This document shows, piece by piece, positions 34,201 through 42,244 of a DNA stretch of 64,000 nt; the first letter of the stretch is position 1, and every line of letters begins with the position of its first letter. Source of the DNA: Lysinibacillus contaminans (GTDB lineage Bacteria > Bacillota > Bacilli > Bacillales_A > Planococcaceae); the NCBI RefSeq assembly GCF_001278945.1, contig NZ_LGRV01000005.1:1-64000 (forward strand), written 5' to 3'. The translations under genes were made by a program, and so were the position numbers. The notes beneath the pieces are model-generated. The model was not told where the DNA came from. It was given only the letters and a program-made list of their open reading frames with translations, and made no database searches.

Positions 34201-37095
34201 TTCATAACCCATAGAAGCATCTTTATTAGCTGCATCTATATCATAGGATAGGGAAATCTCCTTTTTTTCTATATTTGTTATTATAGATTGTACTGTAATT
34301 TTCGCATCGTTTGAGAACCCAGACCCTTCATAACTACGTCCTAAACTATGCATGTATTCTAATTTCACAGTTGGTTTAGGTAAATGGGCTACTTTTTCCT
34401 TCATTTTATCGGTAGCTGTTACATAGCCCCAATCTTCGAAGAATTGTGTTAAATCTGTTTCAGATGCTAAAGATAAACCGACAACTAATCTTTGTAAGTT
34501 GCTGCCTAAGCCATTCATAACACCATCAGGGTTTGTTCGGGCAATTCGAGAAGCCTTACCATAAGTATCTTCACCGTAATAATATTGTACTTGCTCAAGT
34601 ATGCCTAGGTAAGTCCAGAAGCCATGGCTTACTTTTTCTCCTGAAAATCGTTTGTATAATGTGTTCCAATCAACTCGATCGTTATTATCGTTTTCGAATT
34701 TTTTTCTCAAAATTACAGAGTATAGATTATTCGTTATTTCAGTGTGCTCCATAGTGGAGTTATTAATGTTATGGCCCCATTCATGAAAATAAGCCCAACC
34801 ATCGTTACCAGGAACACCAAATGGTTTTACGATTTGTTTGAAGAAACCATCATCTCTTCTCGGTGTATTACCTCCGTTATAACCAGTGTATCCCCAGTCA
34901 GACCAGCCATAAGGTCCTTTTGTAAACACCCTAGAAGTGAACTTCGCATTAAAGCGGGCATCATTTTCTGTATAACCGCTAATTTTTTGGAACTCTTTCC
35001 ATAAGCTTTCCCAGTCATTCATCGTGTCTGCTACAGTTTTCCCTGTAGATTTTAATTCTTGTATGCCCTTTAAAGCACCAGCCGCACTTGTAGAGATTGT
35101 ATTATTTTCAGAAACAAGCTCTGCGATATTATAAACAACATCTTTAGGAATACCATTTGAAAAGTCATTATCATTTGTACTAATTTTCGCTACATATGCT
35201 TCTAATTCTTTTTCAAACGCTGCAGGCTCCGTTTTTCCATGATAGTAAACAGGGAAGGCTGTACCTCCAACTAATCTTACTTTAGGCGCATAGGCTTGCT
35301 GGCTTGGTAACGCTGGGTTTTCTACATATATTGCTGCAGGTTTCATATTGTCATATGAAGGAGCCTTTATCGTATTTAAACCTGGTTGTAATGAATATCT
35401 TCTAATCCAGCCGTTTTTATCATCAGCAATTTGTCCTAAAACTAAGTTAGGCATTACGCCGTTTTCATCTGCATCAACAAAAACCTGAACCGTCTCGCCT
35501 GGTACTACATATCGACCAAAAGTTTCTAAAGAGAAAGATGTTCGTGCTATCTGATGTTTACTTGCTTCTGTATTCGAATTTCCTCGCTGAGATGCTGTTA
35601 CGATTGCTTCATTAGCAACATTGACGTTATTTAATATATCCTTTGCAAGCTTGATGTTTACTTGCAATTGTTCTTTTAATGGATGTTTAGCAACTTCTGT
35701 TTCTAATTTATTGATCGTGCTTATTGAAGCAAATTCAGGCTTTAATTCATTCATTAAACCATTCGTAAATAGATTATTTACTTTGTCTTCTAAAGGATCT
35801 TCCGTATAAAATGCTAATTCTGATAAAGTGGCCCAATTTCGGTCAGATTTCTTAAATTTAAATTTAATTCGCTTAAAGGTAGTAGGCTCGAATTCAGCTT
35901 CCACCAATCCGGCTACCATTGCATGTTGTCCAGTAGATACAATTTGATAAGTATCGCCTTTTGATGTTTGAGAAGCATAGATTTCGAACTCTTGAGCAAA
36001 CCCTTTAAGGTCAGATTTTCTTGCCCCATACATAATTCGATTTAACGTTACAGCTTCATTAAATTCTACTTCTACTTCATTTGTAAAATCGTTGGTATTA
36101 CTTCTATTCGTTTCCCAATAAGTGTCTAAGTTACCGTCGATAGCATTTCCAATTACTGCACTAGCGTAGTGACCTCCGTTGTTACGAATACTCTTAATGT
36201 TTGTACTGTTTATTCTAAATAATTTAGAGTAGTCTTCGTTAGCGTAATGAGTAAATGGCTTTGTTGTAGCTGTTATTGCTTCTATTTTGTCTTGTGTTAA
36301 CAGTAATTTCGCATTTTCAATATCTTCTTTAAAGAGAGGATAGAGTGGATGATCTTTTGCTTCCTCTGTTAATGCATTTAAGGCAGTGATTGTATTAAAC
36401 GCATCGCTTACAGTGCTACATGTATCATCAGTAAATAATTTTTTCATTTTTTCAGATACAGGATCTTCTTTATAAAATAGAAACTCTGAAGCACTTGCCC
36501 AATCTTGGTTTGCTTTTTTATAGACAAATTTTAAACGCTTAAATTCTGTTGGGTTAAATTGAATTTCAACAATATCCCCTGTAGAACCTTTATATTCACC
36601 AGACGAAACGAGTGTAAAGTCATTCCCTTCATCAGAAGTTGAACTATAGATGTCAAACGCTTGGGCAAATCCTTTTCCTTTTACAGTGGATTGACGAGCT
36701 GCGTAAACAATTCTATCTATTGTGATGTTCTCATTGAAATGAAAGATGAGCTCATTTGTGAACGTAGCGGTATTTTGCTTACCTGTTTCCCAGTGGGTAT
36801 TCATATCTCCATCGATTGCCTTTTCAATAGGAGATCCAGGGTAGTTTCCGCCATTGTTCGTAATTGAGCGGATATTGGATTTCTCCATTTTAAATACTTC
36901 ATTATATGTATTCAATAAGTCATTTTCATACAAAGTAAACTTATTGACATTCGCAATATTTGCTAGTTTAATATTACTTCCAGCTGTAGTCGTTGTAACC
37001 CTTGTATCGTGATTTGTATCCGCTAAGACATTCATTGGACCACCGACTAGATTTAATGCCATGGCCGCTACTGTTGCGATCGTCACTACTTTCAT
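31267..37095 (-). CDS. Giant secreted M60-type (enhancin-like) zinc metallopeptidase
   Basis: 1942 residues. Order: signal peptide (about 1-26); two F5/8-type C (discoidin) carbohydrate-binding domains (about 70-215 and 290-430); an M60 peptidase domain with zinc motif HEWGH at 771-775 and the likely third ligand Glu786 in TEITNN; a fibronectin-like segment; three NPCBM-type domains near 1090, 1320 and 1550, separated by Ig/cadherin-like modules (EDGDL motifs); a FIVAR-like helical part near 1700-1770; a short leucine-rich repeat segment; and a beta-rich C-terminus. M60 enzymes cleave glycosylated proteins such as mucins. No LPxTG anchor is seen, so it is probably secreted or held by binding domains. 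A c-di-GMP-I riboswitch lies upstream. Confidence 0.9.
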   Translation of the reverse strand: MKVVTIATVAAMALNLVGGPMNVLADTNHDTRVTTTTAGSNIKLANIANVNKFTLYENDLLNTYNEVFKMEKSNIRSITNNGGNYPGSPIEKAIDGDMNTHWETGKQNTATFTNELIFHFNENITIDRIVYAARQSTVKGKGFAQAFDIYSSTSDEGNDFTLVSSGEYKGSTGDIVEIQFNPTEFKRLKFVYKKANQDWASASEFLFYKEDPVSEKMKKLFTDDTCSTVSDAFNTITALNALTEEAKDHPLYPLFKEDIENAKLLLTQDKIEAITATTKPFTHYANEDYSKLFRINSTNIKSIRNNGGHYASAVIGNAIDGNLDTYWETNRSNTNDFTNEVEVEFNEAVTLNRIMYGARKSDLKGFAQEFEIYASQTSKGDTYQIVSTGQHAMVAGLVEAEFEPTTFKRIKFKFKKSDRNWATLSELAFYTEDPLEDKVNNLFTNGLMNELKPEFASISTINKLETEVAKHPLKEQLQVNIKLAKDILNNVNVANEAIVTASQRGNSNTEASKHQIARTSFSLETFGRYVVPGETVQVFVDADENGVMPNLVLGQIADDKNGWIRRYSLQPGLNTIKAPSYDNMKPAAIYVENPALPSQQAYAPKVRLVGGTAFPVYYHGKTEPAAFEKELEAYVAKISTNDNDFSNGIPKDVVYNIAELVSENNTISTSAAGALKGIQELKSTGKTVADTMNDWESLWKEFQKISGYTENDARFNAKFTSRVFTKGPYGWSDWGYTGYNGGNTPRRDDGFFKQIVKPFGVPGNDGWAYFHEWGHNINNSTMEHTEITNNLYSVILRKKFENDNNDRVDWNTLYKRFSGEKVSHGFWTYLGILEQVQYYYGEDTYGKASRIARTNPDGVMNGLGSNLQRLVVGLSLASETDLTQFFEDWGYVTATDKMKEKVAHLPKPTVKLEYMHSLGRSYEGSGFSNDAKITVQSIITNIEKKEISLSYDIDAANKDASMGYEILRDGKVIGYTTSLSFVDKNVDTTIPHTYEVVAYDKKLNSLKPAEVKSQQPTLSVEEQVTLKLHQQYDPMDYVKASSYSGLDITENVVIKSNTVDTTKKGNYEIVFEVKNANLTETKIAKVSVTSDYAYVSDMNAKSANIQYGGLKKDTATPGTPITLVRQGLDVTYAKGLGTHANSEVVYDIEGKDFDFFESYIGIDQNVKGKDASATFEVWVDGDKKLTSKVFKSNTEHEFVKVPVKGAKEIKLVTTDANDNGNSFDHTVWADAKLTKDSSIPTLTVSEDLTMVKLNSDFDLLKDVVASDIEDGDLKQQIQVTAPDFTTKKTGTYTIQYSAIDSDNNVATASRNIYVYSDTTFTSDTNWTSAQTAYSTVKKDTSSSGGSIKVLVNGETKEFSKGIGTHANSTIVYDLADKNYDYFETLVGVDRNIPENNNSSVTFKVLADGQEVYNSGVMKYNTEAKLVRIPLNDVKELTLIANDSSNNNSSDHANFADAKFYISNGLPELTIPKSIATKVGTPIDINEQYSAIDAEDGDLTAAVQVTGIDQVNFDRAGTYELTYTVTDSDGNEITKKRTISVVNMDDTHYLSDFEWKSTQNSYTAPKKDVATSGNALRLTAADGSETSYTKGIGAHSNSTIVYDLTDKDADYFTSFVGVDRQMYGSIGSVTFQVFVDGEKQFDSGLMQSKDPQKFIEVNISGAKELKLVVTDGGNGDGSDHATWGDAKLHFANADRIFTQDLAAAIEDAKAIDSEGYTSESMNAFQASIAKAEELLANKQTTQVEIDQALEMLIQAKAALVAIDFNQIITITDRNLKMYIQQTLGLTGEITLGDMYKLTILDCPATRTERVTSLEGLQYAKNLVTLNIAGNEVTDFSPLKDLTKLENVIAHPQIVEVTSLTGPVMTVENLVKGLDGQYLNPSQIGLRHTKTNKEIAVDVEQLAPNADQFTIDLSAEDKGWYMLVIAYKLNEDTLIQLTYMVGNN

Positions 37096-37134
37096 ATATG
37101 TTTCCTCCTGATGAATATGTTCCTAAAAAGCACA

Positions 37135-37160
37135 CAAAAAAACCACTCAATAAGAGTAGC
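37135..37160 (-). terminator. Expression-platform terminator of the c-di-GMP riboswitch
   Basis: On the minus strand CTACTC pairs with GAGTGG (one G-U pair) followed by seven T. Upstream, AAAGTTTCAT and ATGAAAGCTTT can pair as an alternative stem (37175-37215). It lies about 40 bases before the peptidase start. Confidence 0.65.
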
Positions 37161-37237
37161 CCTCTATTCCTATAAAGCTTTCATAAAAAAGTTCTGGACT
37201 TTCATGAAACTTTATATCAACAAAAAGTAATATGTAC

Positions 37238-37320
37238 TCTTCGGCAACTGGCTGACTTAGTGATACACCTTAGTCCCTATAGCTTTGCGTCCCTAAATTT
37301 CTCTAGGTTTGCCTATTCGA
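37238..37320 (-). ncRNA. Cyclic di-GMP-I (GEMM) riboswitch
   Basis: On the minus strand the aptamer reads AGGCAAACCTAGAGAAATTT, then AGGGACGCAAAGCTATAGGG, ACTAAGG, and finally AAGTCAGCCAGTTGCCG. The GGCAAACC, GGGACGCAAAGC and closing GTTGCCG elements and the GAAA tetraloop match the GEMM-I fold with both helices formed. A terminator lies between it and the gene, so c-di-GMP probably controls transcription of the M60 peptidase. Whether it is an on or off switch needs folding. Confidence 0.92.
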
Positions 37321-37702
37321 TTTTATACTTCAAACAATAACATAATAAAATTTTGTCATAAAGAACAATTTGCCCTATATTTTACTAATTACGATAAAGG
37401 TATTATGGCTAAAATATCAATAAAACGGTAAATTAATCTACCTAATATAATAGGAAATATGGAGTGGGTATACAATAAATAGGTTTGTATAAACAATTTG
37501 AATTATGGGATAGATGTTAGAATTGAAGTTAAGGAAGCGTAAAAGAGTAGGTAAACATTATTTTCCCCAACGTATTGAAAACACAAATACAGAAGAGGGA
37601 ATTGAAGTGAATTTACTAAGAAAAGAATGTACACACTAAAGTAATCAATAAGCTATCTGTAAAAGTAAGCAGTGAATTTGCAATAAAGAGGAGTAATGTC
37701 TA
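37321..37702. other. Divergent intergenic region
   Basis: AT-rich. It holds the minus-strand promoter for the riboswitch-peptidase transcript and the plus-strand promoter for the methyltransferase. I see no intact ORF over 15 codons with a ribosome site and no repeats. Confidence 0.4.
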
Positions 37703-38434
37703 ATGAAACAAAACAAATATGATGATGAAAATTTCTTTTCTGCCTATGAAAAAATGCCACGGTCCATTAAAGGACTAGAAGGTGCTGGGGAATGGCATGT
37801 ATTAAAGGCATTACTACCAGAGCTGCGAGATAAGAGTATACTTGATTTGGGTTGTGGCTTTGGTTGGCATTGTCGATATGCTAGTGACCAACAGGCAGCT
37901 TCTATAATAGGCATTGATATATCGGAAAAGATGCTTCAAAAAGCTCGTGAAATGACAGAGGATCCTTCAATTACGTATATAAAAAAGGCAATTGAAGACA
38001 TCAATTTTTCAGAGGCACAATTTGATGTGGCGATAAGTTCATTGGCTTTTCACTATATTAAGTCGTTTGAAGTAATCTGCAAGAAAGTCTATGAATGTCT
38101 AAAGCCTGGGGGTTCTTTTGTTTTTTCAGTTGAACATCCCATCTTTACATCGCGTGGAGAACAAGATTGGTACTACGATAGCCAGGGGAATCGTCTGCAC
38201 TGGCCGGTAGACAATTATCAATCGGAAGGTATACGAGAAACTACATTTTTAACTGAAAACGTCATCAAATATCATCGCACGTTTTCAACATATTTAAATG
38301 ACTTATTGGCTGCTGGTTTTACGATAAAAGCAGTCAAGGAACCTGAGCCGTCTGAAGCAATGTTGCAGAGTATACCGGAGATGAAGGATGAACTTAGGAG
38401 ACCTATGTTTTTAATAATCTCAGCGGAAAAGTAA
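37703..38434 (+). CDS. Class I SAM-dependent methyltransferase
   Basis: 243-residue Methyltransf_11-type enzyme: motif I LDLGCGFGWHCRYA, GIDISEKMLQKAR after strand 2, and motif IV FDVAISSLAFHYI. Similar to small-molecule methyltransferases of the UbiE/YdaC kind; the substrate is unknown. GAGGAG precedes the ATG. Monocistronic; a stem-loop follows at 38463. Confidence 0.85.
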   Translation: MKQNKYDDENFFSAYEKMPRSIKGLEGAGEWHVLKALLPELRDKSILDLGCGFGWHCRYASDQQAASIIGIDISEKMLQKAREMTEDPSITYIKKAIEDINFSEAQFDVAISSLAFHYIKSFEVICKKVYECLKPGGSFVFSVEHPIFTSRGEQDWYYDSQGNRLHWPVDNYQSEGIRETTFLTENVIKYHRTFSTYLNDLLAAGFTIKAVKEPEPSEAMLQSIPEMKDELRRPMFLIISAEK

Positions 38435-38462
38435 GAGGGTATTTTCATAATATTTATATCTT

Positions 38463-38510
38463 GGGTTGTCCGGGAAATCAGTGAAAACTGACTTTTTGTG
38501 ACGGCCCTTT
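38463..38510 (+). terminator. Terminator-like stem-loop after the methyltransferase
   Basis: GGGTTGTC pairs with GACGGCCC (G-U pairs) and an inner TCAGT-GAAA-ACTGA hairpin sits on top. There is no strong T tract, so its efficiency is uncertain. Confidence 0.4.
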
Positions 38511-38695
38511 GCTCATTTCACCAAAAAATGATGATCTGGGTAGTAAATCTTTAGATTCTTTCCACGAACTATACTCAACTAATCTACTAAGTGCTCTTGT
38601 TGATCAAAATATTTGTAACACCCATTAAGTTGTGACACAGTTGTAACATCCATCGATTATTATAATAAAGAAATACAGTATTTGAGGGGAAAAGA

Positions 38696-39535
38696 ATGCG
38701 AAAGTTTTTTAAGTTTATACTTCTATTGGTGGCAGTAGGAGTTATCGTTTTTGTCTATGGAACATTTATTGAATCAAAGTTATTAACTGTTAAGTCACAT
38801 GAGTTTTCATACGTATCACAGAACCAGGAAAAAGAGACATCCGTTAAAATTGCTCATTTTACAGATACGCAAATAGGGGAATTTTTTAGTATGGATCAGT
38901 TCGAGAAGGTTGTTAAGAAAATAAACAAACAAAAGCCCGATATGATTGTCTTTACAGGCGATTTATTTGATATGGGTGCAACGGAAGCGGAGATCCAAGA
39001 GATTATCTCTCTTTTAAAAGAGATGGAAGCGCCATACGGGAAATTTTCGGTTTATGGTAATCGGGATGTCGGAGGCGGCATGGTCCGAAATTACGAACGT
39101 TTACTTACGGATGCTGATTTTACGCTTTTACAAAATGAAGAAACGACGATTACTTTTCCAAATGGGGAAGAACTACTCATATATGGATTAGATGACGCAC
39201 TGTTAGGTTCACCTGATATAGCTGGTGTAAATGAAATGCTAGCTCGTAATCAAAATACACTTGTATTATTACATGAACCAGATGTAGCAAAACAGCTTGA
39301 GTTTACGAATCATGCCTTAGTTTTGGCTGGTCATAGTCATGGTGGACAAGTGTACCTACCATTTATCGGACCACTCGCTACTACTGCATTAGCTGAGGAA
39401 TACGTTAAGGGCTGGTATACCCTTTCTGGGAACGTTAACCCAAATTTATATGTGAATACTGGATTGGGAAATACGAAACTGCCATTTCGTTTTGGAAACA
39501 TTCCACAAGTCGCACTTATAAACATACACTTATAA
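38696..39535 (+). CDS. Membrane-anchored metallophosphoesterase (YkuE/YaeI-like)
   Basis: 279 residues with one N-terminal membrane helix (about residues 5-25) and a calcineurin-like phosphoesterase domain facing outward. Metal motifs: HFTDTQIG (usual form SDxHxG, here Gln for His), VFTGDLFD, YGNRD (usual GNHD), a histidine in LHEPD and GHSHGGQV. The YkuE group hydrolyses phosphoesters, including UDP-sugar lipids such as UDP-2,3-diacylglucosamine in Gram-negatives; the role here is unknown. GAGGGGAAAAG precedes the ATG. Substitution at two histidine positions may change the metal site. Confidence 0.85.
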   Translation: MRKFFKFILLLVAVGVIVFVYGTFIESKLLTVKSHEFSYVSQNQEKETSVKIAHFTDTQIGEFFSMDQFEKVVKKINKQKPDMIVFTGDLFDMGATEAEIQEIISLLKEMEAPYGKFSVYGNRDVGGGMVRNYERLLTDADFTLLQNEETTITFPNGEELLIYGLDDALLGSPDIAGVNEMLARNQNTLVLLHEPDVAKQLEFTNHALVLAGHSHGGQVYLPFIGPLATTALAEEYVKGWYTLSGNVNPNLYVNTGLGNTKLPFRFGNIPQVALINIHL

Positions 39536-39567
39536 TAAAGTGGCGTCTGATTGAATAACTTAGACAA

Positions 39568-39606
39568 AAAATCAGCAGAATCCAAGTGGAATTCTGCTGA
39601 TTTTTT
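39568..39606. terminator. Shared terminator of phosphoesterase and nitroreductase genes
   Basis: AAAATCAGCAGAATTCC-type arms: AATCAGCAGAAT pairs with ATTCTGCTGATT, followed by TTTTTATTT on the plus strand. Confidence 0.85.
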
Positions 39607-39619
39607 ATTTACTAGTAAT

Positions 39620-40246
39620 TTAGATAAAACGAGCAATATCTTCTAATGGTAATCGTGACGAGCCAAATGCTGGTGCAGCTGCTTTACCAATTGCGATCAG
39701 TACGATAGGGAATTGATTTTCTGGTAATTCAAATCGCTCAGCAAATTTCACTTTATCAAATCCACCCATTGTTACTGTATCGAATCCTTTTTCTTTTGCG
39801 ATTAGCATAAGTTGCATTGAAATTAGACCCGCGTCAAAAGAGGCGATGTTCTGTCTAACTTCTAATGGAGCGTGAGGGTACATACGGTGCGTATTGCTAA
39901 TCGTAATATTTTTCTGTTCTTCCCCCATATGACCTTCAACTACATTTTGTGTGTAGATTTTTTCGACGTTTTTATACATTTCAGCATCACCTAAAACGGC
40001 AATAACTGCTGAAGATGTTTCAATTTGTTCTTGATTGTTAGCAATCGCACGAAGTTCTTTTTTTGTAGCGTCATCTTGAATAACTATGAATCTCCATGGT
40101 TGTAGATTACTTGAAGAGGGAGCACTTGTTGCCTCTGTAATGATTTCTGCAAGTTCTGCTTGTGTCATTTTAAAACTAGGATCGTATTTACGAACGGATT
40201 TTCTTTCGTGCATAATTGTATATAAATCTTTAGTTGCTGTTGTCAT
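39620..40246 (-). CDS. yodC: Nitroreductase-family FMN enzyme, YodC-like
   Basis: 208-residue flavin oxidoreductase. FMN-binding positions are seen in RKSVRKYD, APSSSNLQPW and TMGGFDK. B. subtilis YodC is a nitro/quinone reductase repressed by YodB and induced by quinones and diamide. Here too a YodB/CatR-like gene lies divergently 130 bases away, with two matching operator palindromes between. GGAGGAAAC precedes the ATG. The likely role is detoxification of quinones or azo/nitro compounds. Confidence 0.85.
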   Translation of the reverse strand: MTTATKDLYTIMHERKSVRKYDPSFKMTQAELAEIITEATSAPSSSNLQPWRFIVIQDDATKKELRAIANNQEQIETSSAVIAVLGDAEMYKNVEKIYTQNVVEGHMGEEQKNITISNTHRMYPHAPLEVRQNIASFDAGLISMQLMLIAKEKGFDTVTMGGFDKVKFAERFELPENQFPIVLIAIGKAAAPAFGSSRLPLEDIARFI

Positions 40247-40263
40247 TATGTTTCCTCCTAAAA

Positions 40264-40307
40264 CTTACTTAAGGTAAGTTAATAAATAAAATCTTACCAT
40301 TAGTAAG
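40264..40307. promoter_or_regulatory. Two YodB/CatR-type operator palindromes
   Basis: CTTAC-N5-GTAAG at 40264-40278 and again at 40293-40307, 29 bases centre to centre. They contain the TTAC-N5-GTAA form known for CatR/YodB-type repressors and lie between the divergent nitroreductase and regulator genes, where a repressor could control both. Confidence 0.8.
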
Positions 40308-40379
40308 TTTGTGAGTCAAATAAAAAAGTTTTCTATGCTACAATAAGAGAAATTGAATTCACAGACGGGAGGTTATTAT

Positions 40380-40721
40380 ATGACTCAACCGAATTGTACA
40401 CATATATGCAGTAACTATCATCAAGCGATTGAATTTATAGGAAAACGCTGGATGGGGATGATTATTTATACCTTATTACCGGGTCCAAAAAGGTATCACG
40501 AAATTCATGCAACGATCCCGGGAATTTCTGATCGTTTATTAACAGAGCGTTTAAATGAGCTTGTAAATGCAGGCTTAATCAATAAAAAGTTAATTGACTC
40601 TTCCATAAAAAAAGTAGAATATGAGTTAACACCCAACGGCTTAGCATTCCAGGACGTTATCCTGTCTATTCTAAAATGGATAGAGTTATGTGACTTTGAA
40701 CAGACAACAGAAGATTTATAA
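40380..40721 (+). CDS. YodB/CatR-like redox-sensing HxlR regulator
   Basis: 113-residue MarR/DUF24 winged-helix repressor. It begins MTQPNCTHICSNYHQAIEF, placing a cysteine at position 6 as in YodB and close to CatR Cys7, the residue that reacts with quinones and diamide. FIGKRWMGMIIYTLLPGPKRYHEI and GISDRLLTERLNEL are family landmarks. The ATG at 40380, with GGGAGG eight bases upstream, is chosen over an earlier in-frame start. It should bind the two palindromes upstream and repress the nitroreductase and itself. Confidence 0.85.
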   Translation: MTQPNCTHICSNYHQAIEFIGKRWMGMIIYTLLPGPKRYHEIHATIPGISDRLLTERLNELVNAGLINKKLIDSSIKKVEYELTPNGLAFQDVILSILKWIELCDFEQTTEDL

Positions 40722-40726
40722 CGAAA

Positions 40727-40760
40727 AAAACTGGTTAGTATCTCTAACCAGTTTTTATTT
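40727..40760. terminator. Shared terminator between regulator and permease genes
   Basis: AAACTGGTTAG pairs with CTAACCAGTTT, followed by TTATTTT. Confidence 0.85.
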
Positions 40761-40816
40761 TGGAGTTATTTAATTGTACTTATGGAATCTATTATCCTAT
40801 ATGCTAATCTTAAAAA

Positions 40817-42169
40817 CTATTTCACACTCGGTAATAATTTATTCAACAATATTGCTACAATGGCAGCTGTTGCTACAGGCGAGCCAAATAAGTATTGCAA
40901 TGTAGTCGGTAAAGAATATAAGAAATCATCAGGAAGTAGTGTTAAAGCTAATGTTAAAATCATTGGAACAGCGATTACGTACATTTCTTTTTCGCCAATT
41001 CTTTCATTTTTCATCACTTGTAAACCGCTGATTGCAATAATGCCACAGACGATGACGAACACACCACCGATTACGGCAGATGGAATGGCAGAAATTAAGG
41101 CAGCTAATTTACCTGAAAACCCGAATAATACAAACCAAGCCCCTGCAGCGACAAAGACGCGACGACTTGCAATACCTGTGATCGAAATGACCCCTGCATT
41201 TGTTGAGTAACCCGTTACTGGAGTTGAGCCGAGTAATGAAGCGATGAAGCAACCAATACCTTCCCCGATAACCCCACGATTAATTTGTTTGTCTGTTAAT
41301 GGTTTGTCGATTACATTACTGACAGCAAACCATGTACCTGTTGTTTCAGCCATTAATACAATATAAATAATAACCATTGTTACAATTGCAGAAATGTTAA
41401 AAGTGAAACCAAAGTCTGCAAAAGGTATTTGTGGCATGCTAAACCATTTTGCTTGAGAAACAGCTGATAAATCTAATACACCCATAAATTTAGCAGCGAT
41501 ACAACCTGCGATTAACGCAATGATGACCGAAGTGATACGGAAAACGCGACCTTTCTTATGGAAGAAAGAGCCTAGCATAACGCAAATGATTAATACGGTA
41601 GCTGCAATAAGCGCTAAATAGATGTTTTGGTTAATCGTAGCACCCGCACCGTTATAGATATTATCACTCAAACCAACAGGCATTAACGAAAGACCAACAA
41701 CAAAGATAATGGTACCCCCAACAATTGGAGGAATAAATATCTTCACAATCTTATTAAATAATCCAGTAAAGCCTAAAATAATGACTAAAATAGCACTGAT
41801 TAAACTTGCACCTAACACGGAGCTCCAACCAAGTTCACCACCGCCACTAGCGGCATAAATACCGACAATGGCACCAAGTGGAACATAAGACGGGCCTTGT
41901 GCAATAGGTAGTTTCATACAGAAATAAGTTTGGATAATCGTTGCGATCCCCGCTGCAATAAAAGTCGATTGAATTAAAGCTGTTGATTGACCAGACTGTA
42001 AACCGATTAACATCGCAATAAGAAAAGGTACTACATAGACATCCATAGCCATTACATGTTGCAGTCCTAGAAGAGCTGATTGAACGACTGAAACTTTTTC
42101 ATCGGGTAAAACGGTTAAATGCGTGGGACTGATTTTATCGTTAGCTAGCTTGTTATTTTGCGTTTCCAC
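40817..42169 (-). CDS. Nucleobase:cation symporter-2 (NCS2) purine permease
   Basis: 450-residue permease with about 14 hydrophobic segments. The NCS2 signature region appears in QSTALIQSTFIAAGIATIIQ and GYSTNAGVISITGIASRRV. These carriers import uracil, xanthine, guanine or uric acid. Placed 75 bases after a guanine deaminase gene in the same direction, it most likely brings in guanine or xanthine (inference). The GTG at 42169 has GAGGTG ten bases before it; the upstream in-frame GTG overlaps that ribosome site and is rejected. Confidence 0.87.
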   Translation of the reverse strand: METQNNKLANDKISPTHLTVLPDEKVSVVQSALLGLQHVMAMDVYVVPFLIAMLIGLQSGQSTALIQSTFIAAGIATIIQTYFCMKLPIAQGPSYVPLGAIVGIYAASGGGELGWSSVLGASLISAILVIILGFTGLFNKIVKIFIPPIVGGTIIFVVGLSLMPVGLSDNIYNGAGATINQNIYLALIAATVLIICVMLGSFFHKKGRVFRITSVIIALIAGCIAAKFMGVLDLSAVSQAKWFSMPQIPFADFGFTFNISAIVTMVIIYIVLMAETTGTWFAVSNVIDKPLTDKQINRGVIGEGIGCFIASLLGSTPVTGYSTNAGVISITGIASRRVFVAAGAWFVLFGFSGKLAALISAIPSAVIGGVFVIVCGIIAISGLQVMKNERIGEKEMYVIAVPMILTLALTLLPDDFLYSLPTTLQYLFGSPVATAAIVAILLNKLLPSVK

Positions 42170-42244
42170 TAAGATACACACCTCAAAAGTTTAAGTTATT
42201 TATATTGATGATTGACTTTAGGTACTTATAGAGTAAAAAAATTC

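Noticed and set aside
34533-35004. Plus-strand ORFs across the M60 catalytic domain
   Set aside because: Antisense frames to the region holding the zinc-binding motif; no start signals.
40782-41210. 142-codon plus-strand ORF over the purine permease gene
   Set aside because: Antisense shadow of the transmembrane coding sequence.
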